Shown here piece by piece: positions 17,578 to 26,678 of a stretch of DNA of 64,000 nt; the first letter of the stretch is position 1; each line of letters starts with the position of its first letter. Source of the stretch: Singulisphaera sp. GP187 (GTDB lineage Bacteria > Planctomycetota > Planctomycetia > Isosphaerales > Isosphaeraceae); assembly GCF_900129635.1 (NCBI RefSeq), contig NZ_FSRB01000002.1, positions 2,322,727-2,386,726 of the forward strand, given 5' to 3'. The notes below the pieces were generated by a model that was not told the origin of the DNA, did not search any database, and was given only the letters and a program-made list of their open reading frames with translations. Both the position numbers and the translations under genes were made by a program.

Positions 17578-18726
17578 ATGCGTATCGCGCAGGTTGCCCC
17601 ACTGTATGAGAGCGTCCCCCCCAAGCTGTACGGCGGGACCGAGCGTGTTGTCTCGTACCTCACCGAGGAGTTGGTCCGGCAAGGCCATGAGGTCACTCTG
17701 TTCGCCAGCGGCGACTCGCGGACGAACGCCCGGCTGGTTGCGGGCTGCCCCAGAGCACTCTGGCAGGAGCCCGGCTGTCTTGAAACGCTTCCGCACCACG
17801 TACGACTCGTCACGATGGTCGTTCGTGAGGCGGATCGGTTCGACCTCATCCACTTCCATCTCGACTATCTCCATTTCCCGGTCGTCGGTCGGTTGCCATG
17901 CCCGACCGTGACCACGCTCCACGGGCGGCTCTATCCTCCGGATCAGGAGGCCTTGTTCGACGCCTATCCCGACGTTCCGCTCGTGTCGATTTCGGACGAC
18001 CAGAGGCGGCCGATCCCACGGGCCAACTGGCGGGCGACGATCTACCACGGGCTGCCCCTTGACCTGCACACCCCGCGCGACGCTCCAGGGACTTATCTCG
18101 CCTTCCTCGGTCGGATTTCGCCCGAGAAGGGGCTCGAGAAAGCGATCGAGATCGCCCGACGAGCCGGCATGACGCTCCGCGTGGCGGCCAAGATTTACCC
18201 GGAGGAACGAACCTACTACGAGCGTGAGATCGCGCCGTTGCTGCGCGCGTCCCCCTGGGTGGAGTTCGTCGGCGAGGTGGGCGGGGCGGCGAAGGACGCC
18301 TTTCTCGGGGGTGCGTCGGCGTTGTTGTTCCCGATCGAGTGGGCCGAGCCGTTCGGCCTTGTCATGATCGAGGCGATCGCGTGCGGCACGCCGGTGATCG
18401 CCTTCCGCCGCGGCTCCGTCCCCGAGGTGATGGTCGAAGGCGTGACCGGCTTCGTGGTCGACAACGTGGCCGAGGCGGTGGAGGCGGTCGGCCGCGTGTC
18501 GGGACTCAGTCGGCGCCTTTGCCGGCAGGTCTTCGCCCAGCGGTACGGTGCGGACCGGATGGCACGCGACTACCAGGCGGTCTACCGCAATCTCGTCTCG
18601 GAGAAGGACTGGACGGCTTCGCAGGACGGCAGGCCCCTCAACGCTTCTCACCCGACCGGGGCAATTCCGAACCGTCGGGTCATTCTCGGGCCTGTCGAAG
18701 TCGGCAGGTCGGCCCTGGCCTCCTGA
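17578..18726 (+). CDS. GT4-family glycosyltransferase
   Basis: This 382-residue GT-B enzyme has the N-terminal KLYGGTERVVSYLTEELVRQ typical of GT4, a VTLFASGDS strand, HFHLDYLHFP and VTTLHGRLYP. The C-terminal donor domain has FLGRISPEKGLEKAIEIA, then FPIEWAEPFGLVMIEAIACG with the E-x7-E motif, and TPVIAFRRGSVPEV. The family transfers sugar from a nucleotide donor with retention. The tail of about 50 residues after VYRNLVSEK is low-complexity. The stop at 18724-18726 lies 1 base before the next ATG, so translation of the debranching-like enzyme is probably coupled. Such GT4/amylo-glucosidase pairs are common in Actinobacteria and planctomycetes. Confidence 0.9.
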   Translation: MRIAQVAPLYESVPPKLYGGTERVVSYLTEELVRQGHEVTLFASGDSRTNARLVAGCPRALWQEPGCLETLPHHVRLVTMVVREADRFDLIHFHLDYLHFPVVGRLPCPTVTTLHGRLYPPDQEALFDAYPDVPLVSISDDQRRPIPRANWRATIYHGLPLDLHTPRDAPGTYLAFLGRISPEKGLEKAIEIARRAGMTLRVAAKIYPEERTYYEREIAPLLRASPWVEFVGEVGGAAKDAFLGGASALLFPIEWAEPFGLVMIEAIACGTPVIAFRRGSVPEVMVEGVTGFVVDNVAEAVEAVGRVSGLSRRLCRQVFAQRYGADRMARDYQAVYRNLVSEKDWTASQDGRPLNASHPTGAIPNRRVILGPVEVGRSALAS

Positions 18727-18727
18727 C

Positions 18728-20911
18728 ATGGAACCCACTTCGATGAACTCGACTCTCGTCTCGGGGGGCGACCCGCACCATGTGCTGGCCGCCTCGAGTG
18801 TGACCGACGACCGCACTCGCGTTCTCAAGCATGGTGATACGTTTGCCGTCTTCGACCACCTCGGCCGCATCAAGCCCGGTGGCCTGGGTGAAGAAGGGCT
18901 CTATCACGAGGGGACGCGGTATCTGTCGCTCCTGATCCTCGAGCTGGATGGCGAGTCGCCGTTCTTCCTTGGTTCCACGGTACGCGACCAGAATGATCAG
19001 CTCTCCGTCGCCTTGACGAACCCGGACCGGACGCTCGACGGACGGGTCGAGGTGCCACTCGGGACCCTCCATCTCGCCGTGCGGACGCTGCTCTGGCAGG
19101 GAACCTGTCACTGGCGGCTCCAGGTGAGTAACCACGGGCCGGACCCGGTCGACGCGGTGATCCAGGTCCGCTTTCGGGCCGACTTCGCGGATATCTTCGA
19201 GGTTCGCGGCATGAAGCGCGAGGCCCGAGGCCAAGACCTTTCCCCGGAGGTCGGGCGGGACCGAGTTGTGCTCGGATACGTCGGCCTCGACGGGGAGCGG
19301 CGGCGGACGCTGCTCCGGTTCTCGCCTGCCCCCGCGGAGTTGGTCGCGGACCAGGCGCGGTTCGGACTTCGGGTCCCTCCGCATGAGGTGGTCACGTTCG
19401 ACCTGGCGGTGGCCTGCTGGCGAGGGTACGAGGTCTCCGACCCCCCTGGGTTCGAGACCGCCCAGGCGGCGGCCGCCGCTGCGCTCGAGCGCCACAAGGC
19501 CGGTGCTTGCCGGGTCGCGGCGTCGGACGGCCAATTCGACACCTGGCTCAGGCGGTCGGAGTCGGACTTGCATATGCTGAATTCTGAGTTAGCAACTGGT
19601 CTCTATCCCTATGCCGGTGTCCCCTGGTTCAACACTCCATTCGGCCGCGACGGGATCATCACCGCCCTCCAGTGCCTTTGGCTTCGGCCGGAGTTGGCGC
19701 GCGGCGTGCTCGCCTACCTGGCGGCCACCCAGGCGACCGAGGTGATCGCCGCGCAGGACGCCGAGCCGGGCAAGATCCTCCACGAGACCCGCAACGGCGA
19801 GATGGCCACCCTCGGCGAGATGCCGTTCGGGCGCTATTACGGGAGCGTCGACGCGACGCCGCTGTTTGTGCTGCTCGCGGGGGCCTACTTCGAGCGGACT
19901 GCGGATCGCTCGTTCGCTGAGGCCCTCTGGCCGCACGTTGATGCCGCGCTCGCCTGGATCGACCGCGATGGGGACCGCGATGGCGACGGGTTCGTCGAGT
20001 ACGAGCGACGGGCGGGGGACGGCCTGATCCACCAGGGCTGGAAGGACTCCGACGACGCGGTCTCACACGCCGACGGGAGCTTGGCGACCGGTCCCATCGC
20101 CCTCTGCGAGGTGCAATCGTACGTCTACGCCGCGCGCCGCTCCGGGGCCGTCCTGGCGACCGCCCTGGGGATGCCGGATCGGGCTTCCGCTCTCGAACGG
20201 CAGGCTGAGGTGCTCCGCGGTCAGTTTGAGGCGGCCTTCTGGCGCGACGACCTCGGGACTTACGCCCTGGCCCTGGACGGCGACAAGCGGCCCTGCCTGG
20301 TTCGGGCCTCCAATGCCGGGCACTGCCTCTTCGGGGGGATTGCCGCGCCCGATCGAGCCGCGCGAGTCGCGACCGGCCTGATGTGCCCCGGTTCGTACTC
20401 CGGTTGGGGGATCCGGACGCTGGCCGCGACCGAGGTCCGTTTCAACCCGATGGCCTATCACAATGGAACCGTCTGGCCGCATGACAACGCCCTGATCGCG
20501 TTTGGAGCCTCGAGGTACGGACTCAAGGACCTCGCCGTCGGGGTGTTGTCCGGGCTGTTCGCGGCCGGGAGTAGCTTCGACCTCAACCGGATGCCCGAGC
20601 TGTTCTGCGGATTCGCTCGAGAGCCGGGCGAAGGACCAGTCCCGTACCCGGTGGCGTGCGCTCCGCAAGCCTGGGCGGCGGGTTCGGTCTTTCTATTGGT
20701 CCAAGCGTGCCTGGGGCTGGGCGCGAGCGGAGTCGAACGGCAAGTCTGGTTCCACCAGCCGCGGCTCCCCTCCTTCGTACCGGAGCTGAAGATCACGAAT
20801 CTGAGCGTCGCCGGGGCGACCGTGGATTTGCTCCTCGTCCGGCATGGCGACGATGTGGGTGTCAACGTCCTGCGACGGGGCGGTGACCTTACCGTGGTGG
20901 TGGCCAAGTAA
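18728..20911 (+). CDS. Amylo-alpha-1,6-glucosidase-like enzyme (glycogen debranching type)
   Basis: This 727-residue protein has an N-terminal beta-sandwich domain of GDE_N_bis type (about 30-220; DTFAVFDHLGRI, GLYHEGTRYLS). An (alpha/alpha)6 barrel follows (about 270-690) with YPYAGVPWFNTPFGRDGIIT, HETRNGEMATLGEMPFG, YYGSVDATPLFV, GWKDSDDAVSHADG and HNGTVWPHDNALIA. These are the hallmark blocks of the family, whose members hydrolyse alpha-1,6 branches or act on related alpha-glucans. No signal peptide is visible, so it is cytoplasmic. The ATG at 18728 directly follows the GT4 stop; an ATG at 18743 is also possible. The last 23 bases overlap the convergent acyltransferase gene. Confidence 0.9.
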   Translation: MEPTSMNSTLVSGGDPHHVLAASSVTDDRTRVLKHGDTFAVFDHLGRIKPGGLGEEGLYHEGTRYLSLLILELDGESPFFLGSTVRDQNDQLSVALTNPDRTLDGRVEVPLGTLHLAVRTLLWQGTCHWRLQVSNHGPDPVDAVIQVRFRADFADIFEVRGMKREARGQDLSPEVGRDRVVLGYVGLDGERRRTLLRFSPAPAELVADQARFGLRVPPHEVVTFDLAVACWRGYEVSDPPGFETAQAAAAAALERHKAGACRVAASDGQFDTWLRRSESDLHMLNSELATGLYPYAGVPWFNTPFGRDGIITALQCLWLRPELARGVLAYLAATQATEVIAAQDAEPGKILHETRNGEMATLGEMPFGRYYGSVDATPLFVLLAGAYFERTADRSFAEALWPHVDAALAWIDRDGDRDGDGFVEYERRAGDGLIHQGWKDSDDAVSHADGSLATGPIALCEVQSYVYAARRSGAVLATALGMPDRASALERQAEVLRGQFEAAFWRDDLGTYALALDGDKRPCLVRASNAGHCLFGGIAAPDRAARVATGLMCPGSYSGWGIRTLAATEVRFNPMAYHNGTVWPHDNALIAFGASRYGLKDLAVGVLSGLFAAGSSFDLNRMPELFCGFAREPGEGPVPYPVACAPQAWAAGSVFLLVQACLGLGASGVERQVWFHQPRLPSFVPELKITNLSVAGATVDLLLVRHGDDVGVNVLRRGGDLTVVVAK

Positions 20912-22145
20912 GCATCAATTCTTCAGTTTGCGAATCACGAGATATTTGCGAGTAACGATGAGTTGCGGGCGAGGCTCCGGTCGGTTGTCGCCAACTCGAC
21001 GTGAATGGCCGCTCAAAAACGCGATGAAAGAGGAACGAGGCGAGCAGGATCGCCGGAGAGGCGACCAGGACCAAGACCAGGAGCCGTGCGTCGGGGCTGA
21101 ACGACCCTCGACGCAAGACGGCGTCTCCCAGGGCCAGCAGAGGATAGTGGATGAGGTAGAGACTGTAAGAAATCGTGCCGAGCGTGATGGCCGCTCGACA
21201 CTCGAGGAGCCGAAGCAAGGGAAGCCGTGGTCCCGCGCCACCTGACACGGCGCGACGCGTCCAGCGTACGAGCAGGCCAGCCATCAGCACGCCGATGATC
21301 GGGTCGGTAATCATGAAATCGCGGTCATCTGTCCCGGCGAATGCAACCCCGGCGCAGAGCAGCGCGACGACAATTGGACTGACGGCAAGAACGAATCTTC
21401 GAGTGCCCCCGCGTTCGCGAATCAAGGGCGAGGCGTGAGCCGCGAGCGCCGCGGCCATGCCGAGCGTGAAGAGGCCGGCGAACCAGGGACAGAGCTCTCG
21501 GAGCGCGGAGTTCTTGAGCGGGATCGCGAGGGCCGCCACCGCAAAACCGATCGCAAAGCCTGATGCGATCGTGGTGACGATGCCAGTTCGTCGCCAGAGC
21601 CCCACCAACAAAGGAAATAACAGGTAGATCTGCCACTCGGTTGCCACGCTCCACATCGGCGGGTCGATCTTGAAGATCCAGCGCTCGCTCAGGTTATGAA
21701 CCAGCAGGACGTGAGACGCGATCACCCCCGGGCTCGCCACCGGGAGTGCACGGTCCCAGGGGCTCCGTTGGGAATGACCGAAATCGGGGATCAATGCGAC
21801 CAAGATCCAACAGAAGAAGAGCGCCCCAAAATAAGCAGGCAGGATTCGCCGCGCTCGCCGCTTGAAAAAGGCACCCCATTTGAACGGAGCCCGGCTCAAG
21901 GGATCGCAGGCCACCGGGAGCATGAGACAATAGCCCGACAGGACGATGAAAACTGCGACCGCGCCGTGGCCATGCCGGAGAAAGAATCGAATCGCAAGGA
22001 CCGGCCCGGAGAGCCCGGCCGGGGGAATCATGAGCGCGGCGTGGTGCAAGGTGACATAAAGTGCCGCCAGCCCGCGAATGCCATCCAGGAAGGGAAGCCT
22101 TGGAGGATGAGTGGCGTTTGGTGAATGCGGCTTGGTCGTCGGCAA
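20889..22145 (-). CDS. Acyltransferase 3 family membrane protein
   Basis: This 418-residue protein has about ten membrane helices and the acyltransferase-3 signature. Near residue 20 is LPFLDGIRGLAALYVTLHHA with the catalytic-type His, then FIVLSGYCLML, FFKRRARRILPAYF, and late TISYSLYLIHYPL. The family O-acylates sugars, polysaccharides or lipids in the membrane. I chose the TTG at 22145 because GGGAGG sits 6 bases upstream and the conserved part begins 17 residues later. The frame is open to 22316, with ATGs at 22313 and 22283, but that would leave only 14 bases to the divergent gene. The 3' end overlaps the convergent debranching-like gene. Confidence 0.85.
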   Translation of the reverse strand: MPTTKPHSPNATHPPRLPFLDGIRGLAALYVTLHHAALMIPPAGLSGPVLAIRFFLRHGHGAVAVFIVLSGYCLMLPVACDPLSRAPFKWGAFFKRRARRILPAYFGALFFCWILVALIPDFGHSQRSPWDRALPVASPGVIASHVLLVHNLSERWIFKIDPPMWSVATEWQIYLLFPLLVGLWRRTGIVTTIASGFAIGFAVAALAIPLKNSALRELCPWFAGLFTLGMAAALAAHASPLIRERGGTRRFVLAVSPIVVALLCAGVAFAGTDDRDFMITDPIIGVLMAGLLVRWTRRAVSGGAGPRLPLLRLLECRAAITLGTISYSLYLIHYPLLALGDAVLRRGSFSPDARLLVLVLVASPAILLASFLFHRVFERPFTSSWRQPTGASPATHRYSQISRDSQTEELMLTWPPPR

Positions 22146-22327
22146 GCGCCACCTCCCTGTGATCGCATGACAGCGCCGCCCTGGGGACGCGACAGAATTC
22201 GCCGGTTGCCAAGTATGCCTGGTGGGCCGATCTTCGGCGAGCCCAGTCCGATTCGTCTTGACTCTTTCGCCACTTCGAGTCATTCCGTGTGGAGTGGACT
22301 CCCCCGTTACCATCAAGCGAGCGCGTG

Positions 22328-23371
22328 ATGCGAACTTCCCGTAAAATCTCCGAGATTCGCCTGCTCAATGGCTCGACGGGCGATCCTGGCCTTTATATCG
22401 ATCATCCGGGACGCGACGACGCGATCCTCTTCGATGCGGGCGAGAATGCCACTCTCGGAATGGAGCGGCTCGCGGATCTCGAGGCCGTGTTCATCACGCA
22501 TCATCATGTCGATCATTTCATCGGTTTCGATCGGATCGTACGTGCGAACCTTGACCGGGACAAGACGCTCCAAGTCTATGGACCCGAAGGAACCATTGCC
22601 AAGGTCTACGGAAAGATTAAAAGTTACGAGTATCCCTTCTTTCCGTTTCAAAAAATTGTCATTGACGTTCACGAGGTCCACGCGACCCAACTCCGCACCG
22701 CGCGACTGGAATGTACGCGACGGTTCCCGCGACCGAAAGTTCAGGAGGTCGACTGGAATCCACCGGTGATCTATGAGACGGACGACCTGAAGGTCGAAGC
22801 CGCGCACGTCGACCACACCGTCCCCTGCCTCGCCTTCGCCTGGGTCGAGAAGCCGGGGATTGCTCCCGACCCATCGCGTCTCAAAGGCCGTTCACCCTCA
22901 CGGTCCCCTTGGATCAATGAGGCCCTGGGACGATTGCGTGCGGGGGCTCCCCTAGAAACTCCGGTGGTGGTCGACGGCCAGGCTCGATTGCTCGGGGAAT
23001 TGCGTGATCAATATTTTATGGAAACCGAGGGTTCGCGGATCGCCTACGTGACCGATACGGCATGGAGTGAGTCGGTCCGCCCGGCGTTGCTGCGACTGGC
23101 GGGCGGAGCCAACCGGCTCTACTGCGACTCGTTTTATGCCCAGGAACAGATTCAGCAGGCCGATAAGCATCATCACATGACGGCCACTCAGGCGGCTGAA
23201 TTCGCGCTGGCCGCAAACGTTGAGGAGCTGATCCTGATCCACTTCTCGACGCGTTATGCGGGGCGGTTCGACGCACTTGTCGACGAGGCACGCGCTCGGT
23301 TTCCCCGGGTCTCGGCTGAGATTCCACCAGCACCCCAAAAGAAGTCGACACGCACGGCGAATCCTTCTTGA
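22328..23371 (+). CDS. MBL-fold hydrolase, RNase Z-like
   Basis: This 347-residue protein has the metallo-beta-lactamase fold with THHHVDHFIGFD (HxHxDH zinc motif) near residue 57. Further ligand candidates are H in VDHTVPC, D in YVTDTAW, and H in LILIHFSTRY. The late block YCDSFYAQEQ, HHMTATQAAEFALAANVEELIL and HFSTRY strongly recalls RNase Z (tRNA 3' processing). The long insert of about 100 residues in the middle and absence of an obvious exosite arm leave room for a different phosphodiesterase role. The ATG at 22328 is the first in frame with this homology; it is divergent from the acyltransferase. Confidence 0.82.
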   Translation: MRTSRKISEIRLLNGSTGDPGLYIDHPGRDDAILFDAGENATLGMERLADLEAVFITHHHVDHFIGFDRIVRANLDRDKTLQVYGPEGTIAKVYGKIKSYEYPFFPFQKIVIDVHEVHATQLRTARLECTRRFPRPKVQEVDWNPPVIYETDDLKVEAAHVDHTVPCLAFAWVEKPGIAPDPSRLKGRSPSRSPWINEALGRLRAGAPLETPVVVDGQARLLGELRDQYFMETEGSRIAYVTDTAWSESVRPALLRLAGGANRLYCDSFYAQEQIQQADKHHHMTATQAAEFALAANVEELILIHFSTRYAGRFDALVDEARARFPRVSAEIPPAPQKKSTRTANPS

Positions 23372-23407
23372 CGATCCGCAATTTCCCTGTTTCATGAGGT
23401 CCTTGTG

Positions 23408-24703
23408 ATGGACGTATTTGAGTCTGAAGCGGCCTTCGACGATTCGGTCCAGGGGTATGAGGCGGGAACCGGCCACTCGGGATCGACCATGTCGGCCGCC
23501 GAGGCGTTGGAGAAGCTCAAACGTGGCGAACCGATTGAGCGGACGCGCGTGGTGGGGCTCACGCTCAAGGGCGAGTTCACCGAGCCGGTTCGGTTTTCCA
23601 AGGTCACGCTGGTTCGGTTCAGCATCGAGAAGGCGACGTTCGCTCAGGAGGTTGGCTTCGAGCATTGCACCTTGGAACGTCCGCGATTCTCGCGCAAATC
23701 CCAGTTTGAGAAAGGGCTCAGCCTGACGGGATCGACGTTGATCAAGGCGGACCTACGGGGAATCACGGTCAAAGGGGTGTTCCGGTGCGACAATCTCCGA
23801 ACTCGGGGCCGCTTCTTGATCGAAGCCGCGCGGTTCGAGGGTCGGCTCCGGTTCTGGGAGGCTCAGTTCCAGGGCTGGGTCGAGCTCAAGGGATCGGAAT
23901 TTGTCGACGAGGTGGATTTTCGGAGCATTCACGTGGCCGAGGGCTTCGTGATCAGCGGTTGCCAGTTCCGGTCGAACGTCCTGTTCCGTGGCGCCTCGGT
24001 TCAGAAGAAGTGGCAGGCTGAGTCCACGCGGTTTGAGGGCATGCTCGACTTCTCCAAGGCAAAGCTCCACGACTTTGTCTATCTGGAGGCGATCGAACAG
24101 GGGGAAACGCAGCGGTTTGCGTTCACCAATGCGTTGGCCGAACGGATTTTGATCCGCCCGGAACAACTCGTCGGTCGGTTGGCGTCGGAAGCGGCGGGCG
24201 ACCATGCACAGGCCATGCAGGAGTACGGTCTGCTCAAGCGGATTTTCGAGGGGCTGCACCGATATGAGGAAGAGGACTGGGCGTTCTACCGCTTCAAGGT
24301 GAATCAGCGGCTCAGCAAGAAGCGAACTTGGTGGCGGCCTTGGACCAAGGTTGCGTGCTGCGCCGATTGGCTCTTACTCGACCACGGGTGTGGCTACGGA
24401 ACCAACCCGTTCCGGGCGGTCCGCACGGCGCTCGCAATCATCTTCGGGTTTGCCTTGATCTATGCGCTCGATGTGGGCTCGCTGCATACGGATCATGCGC
24501 CGTTCGCCGGGGACCAATCGACCCTGGCGAATCGGCTCATGATTGGAACTCTGACGAGTGTCTCAGCCTTCACTTCCGGCTTTGGCGACATTCGAGGGGC
24601 GGCCTCGGGCTGGATTAACCTGCCCTTGATCGCCGAGTCGCTGATGGGAACCCTGCTCTGGGGGCTCTTTATTGTCGCCTTCAGCCGAAAAGTGATTCGT
24701 TAA
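23408..24703 (+). CDS. Pentapeptide-like repeat protein fused to a two-helix K+-channel pore
   Basis: This 431-residue protein has an N-terminal region (about 45-250) with repeated F/L-x-x-A/S-x-F/L pentapeptide-like units, such as VRFSKVTLVRFSIEKATF and FEGRLRFWEAQF. A helical linker follows, then a pore module: helix 1 (NPFRAVRTALAIIFGFALIY), a P-loop with SAFTSGFGDI (residues about 386-395) and helix 2 (ESLMGTLLWGLFIVAFS). TSGFGD matches the T-x-G-Y/F-G-D selectivity filter of potassium channels. The protein probably tetramerises in the inner membrane with the beta-helix in the cytoplasm. A GTG at 23405 just precedes the ATG chosen. The ArsR gene converges 46 bases downstream. Confidence 0.8.
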   Translation: MDVFESEAAFDDSVQGYEAGTGHSGSTMSAAEALEKLKRGEPIERTRVVGLTLKGEFTEPVRFSKVTLVRFSIEKATFAQEVGFEHCTLERPRFSRKSQFEKGLSLTGSTLIKADLRGITVKGVFRCDNLRTRGRFLIEAARFEGRLRFWEAQFQGWVELKGSEFVDEVDFRSIHVAEGFVISGCQFRSNVLFRGASVQKKWQAESTRFEGMLDFSKAKLHDFVYLEAIEQGETQRFAFTNALAERILIRPEQLVGRLASEAAGDHAQAMQEYGLLKRIFEGLHRYEEEDWAFYRFKVNQRLSKKRTWWRPWTKVACCADWLLLDHGCGYGTNPFRAVRTALAIIFGFALIYALDVGSLHTDHAPFAGDQSTLANRLMIGTLTSVSAFTSGFGDIRGAASGWINLPLIAESLMGTLLWGLFIVAFSRKVIR

Positions 24704-24749
24704 TCGAAGTGTTGCCGGGTTTCCCAGAAGTGAGCAACAAATTGCACGA

Positions 24750-25151
24750 TCAACGACCGCTGGAGGTCAACGTGAAGTCATGGAACTTGACTTTCTTGGG
24801 AACCTCACCCGTCACGGTGAAGAGGCTTTCGAGCATTTCACCAAACGCATCGGTCCGGATGCTGTAGAAATTGTGCTTGGCTTCGCGTCGGGCTTCGATG
24901 AGGCCCGACACCCGCATCAGCGCCAGGTGGTGGCTCACGGCGGGCTGGCTCTGCCCCAGTCGTTCGCAGAGATCGGTGACGTGCAGCTCGCTGTGCTCAG
25001 CGAGCAAGAACAGAATGCGGAGCCGGGTTTCGTCGCTGAGCAGGCGAGCGACCTGAACCAGTTCGCGGATCGACTTGTCCGCAGCAGTCGGGGCCGGGGT
25101 TCCCGTATTCCGTGATGCCGCGGTGGTACGCTTGACGTCTGTACTAGCCAT
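24750..25151 (-). CDS. ArsR-family transcriptional regulator
   Basis: This 133-residue protein has a flexible 28-residue N-terminus and a winged helix-turn-helix. LVQVARLLSDETRLRILFLLAE is followed by HVTDLCERLGQSQPAVSHHLALMRVSGLIEARREAKHNFYSI, the typical recognition helix and wing. The classic ELCVC metal-sensing motif is absent; a single Cys remains in DLCERL. It may therefore sense something other than arsenite or simply respond to no metal. The ATG at 25151 has AGGTGA upstream. The upstream 200 bases are clearly more AT-rich than the surroundings and would hold its promoter and any operator. Its targets are unknown; the flanking genes face away or converge. Confidence 0.88.
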   Translation of the reverse strand: MASTDVKRTTAASRNTGTPAPTAADKSIRELVQVARLLSDETRLRILFLLAEHSELHVTDLCERLGQSQPAVSHHLALMRVSGLIEARREAKHNFYSIRTDAFGEMLESLFTVTGEVPKKVKFHDFTLTSSGR

Positions 25152-25359
25152 TGTTCAGTTCACCTCAAAAGTAATGCGGAAAAACACTTTCCATGAGCTT
25201 TATCAGTAGCATATCACATGCCAATCCTTAGCGACTAGTCAAAAACGATGTCTGACGTTTGTCTATGGATTGCATGTTCATTGTGCTGGCCTGAGCACCG
25301 ATGGCCGGGACGAAGCCACGGGTCGGAGCGCTCATCGGACTTGGGGAACACGTGAGGAG

Positions 25360-25989
25360 TCAAATGGGAGGTGTCGACTCTGATGCCTCGCTCGCATATC
25401 CAAACGAGTTAAGAAATCGATCGATCAAGCGTGACTTGTTCCTTGACTTGGGGACGATCGCCTGCAGTTGGTAAATCCGGTGTTTGATAATGTAGTAGCG
25501 AAGCACACCGTACGACCCCTGATCCGACTCCACGCGCACTTCGCGACCGTTCCATTTCTTGGCGAGCCGGATCGGCTCCTGGGCGATAATCCTGGTTTTC
25601 GCGGCGGATGCCGCCTGTTGAGAAATCGTTGACAGGATCTCGTTTTCGCGAGCGAGCGACACATGCGCGGGAATCACGTTTTGAATGCAGCCGAATACCG
25701 TGGCGCCGTTGCTCGAGACCCACTTGAGCTCGGTGGTCTCGAACGTGCCCGGACCGTCAGCAACCGAACGCTGGGAGACCTTGGGATTGACCGGCATCCA
25801 AAGGCTGCTCTGTCCGTCCGGCATCGAGACCGGCCGCCACTCTACGCGATCGGCCTCGAACGTGGTCTTCGAGCGAACCAAGGTCGCCAGAACTGCCACG
25901 GCAACAATCACGAGCAGGAGATTCCCGACCGGGTGAACCCAACGTCGCTTGGCGACTCGCTCGTGGCGTGGTGGATCGGTTGGCTGCAT
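25360..25989 (-). CDS. Single-pass membrane protein of unknown function
   Basis: This 209-residue protein has a basic N-terminus (HERVAKRRWVHP), one membrane helix (about 21-39, VGNLLLVIVAVAVLATLV) and an extracytoplasmic domain of about 165 residues. The domain contains alternating strands such as WRPVSMPDGQSSLWMPV, VFGCIQNVI, REVRVESDQGSYGVLRYYII and HRIYQLQAIVP, ending with a helix RLIDRFLNSFGY. The YQLQ-x-IVP ... FLNSF pattern recalls lipid-linked or adhesion-type beta domains seen in many planctomycete proteins, but I cannot assign a family. The ATG at 25989 precedes the charged N-terminus. It lies on the same strand as arsR, 208 bases upstream. Confidence 0.75.
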   Translation of the reverse strand: MQPTDPPRHERVAKRRWVHPVGNLLLVIVAVAVLATLVRSKTTFEADRVEWRPVSMPDGQSSLWMPVNPKVSQRSVADGPGTFETTELKWVSSNGATVFGCIQNVIPAHVSLARENEILSTISQQAASAAKTRIIAQEPIRLAKKWNGREVRVESDQGSYGVLRYYIIKHRIYQLQAIVPKSRNKSRLIDRFLNSFGYASEASESTPPI

Positions 25990-26678
25990 GCTCCTCGGCT
26001 CGGCTCTGCGTTGGCGATCTGGTGGGAAATTCGTTGCTCCTCATTGTGCATGTTTCTTCATGATACCTTGGCTCGCGTTTCAGACCAACAGCGCTTGGCG
26101 GAGTGAGCCAAAAGACACCGTGGCGCATTCACGAATTCTAAATCGTTGGCAGCGTTCGAGGTCGCAGCCTTGCGCCTCCTCGACCTGACGCAAGCCGACC
26201 CCACAATGACAGCCGACCTCTGATGACGGTCCCCAGTTCCGCGATCATCCGTATCTTTCCTGATCGGGTATGTTTGCCCGTCATGCCTCGATAGGATCTT
26301 GATGTCCGGGGCTTGCCCCGCCCTCTCACGGAGAAGCCGAATTCGACGGAGTGGTCAACGAGCCGCTCGTGCTCCCCTGATTTCAAAGGGGCGAGCCGCA
26401 ACCGCAAGCCATCACCTCTTGCACGAAGAGCGATATGCTCAACCCCGATCACCACCTCGGTTGCAAGGCGGTTATCAGCGTCGGCCACGATGAATCCTCG
26501 GATCGAGGTCGTTTTCGATGTCTCGAGAAGTGGTGCGGAGCGAGGGGGGGCACCCTTTTTTTTTCAGGGAATTCCCTGGGCGAGTCCTCGGGGAATACCC
26601 TGGGTTGGATCACGTCGTACTGCTAACTACAATGATCGAATCGTTTTGGCCGGCCCGAAGGCTCGGAGAGAGATTTCG
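25990..26678. other. Gene-free region with a palindrome and T9 tract
   Basis: This 689-base region separates a minus-strand membrane-protein gene from the GNAT gene. Open frames exist in both directions (for example minus 26138-26488), but none shows a ribosome site or family pattern. Near its right end are a T9 tract (26556-26564) and a 14-bp palindrome CAGGGAATTCCCTG (26565-26578) about 100 bases upstream of the GNAT start, which could be an operator. Nothing else is evident. Confidence 0.45.

Noticed and set aside
22146..22316. Longer N-terminus of the acyltransferase (ATG at 22313 or 22283)
   Set aside because: The added residues are not family-like, they would leave almost no promoter space to the divergent gene, and the TTG at 22145 has a GGGAGG site at ideal distance.
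26138..26488. Minus-strand frame of 116 codons in the gap before the GNAT gene
   Set aside because: No ribosome site, no family pattern, and overlapping open frames on the other strand of equal length.
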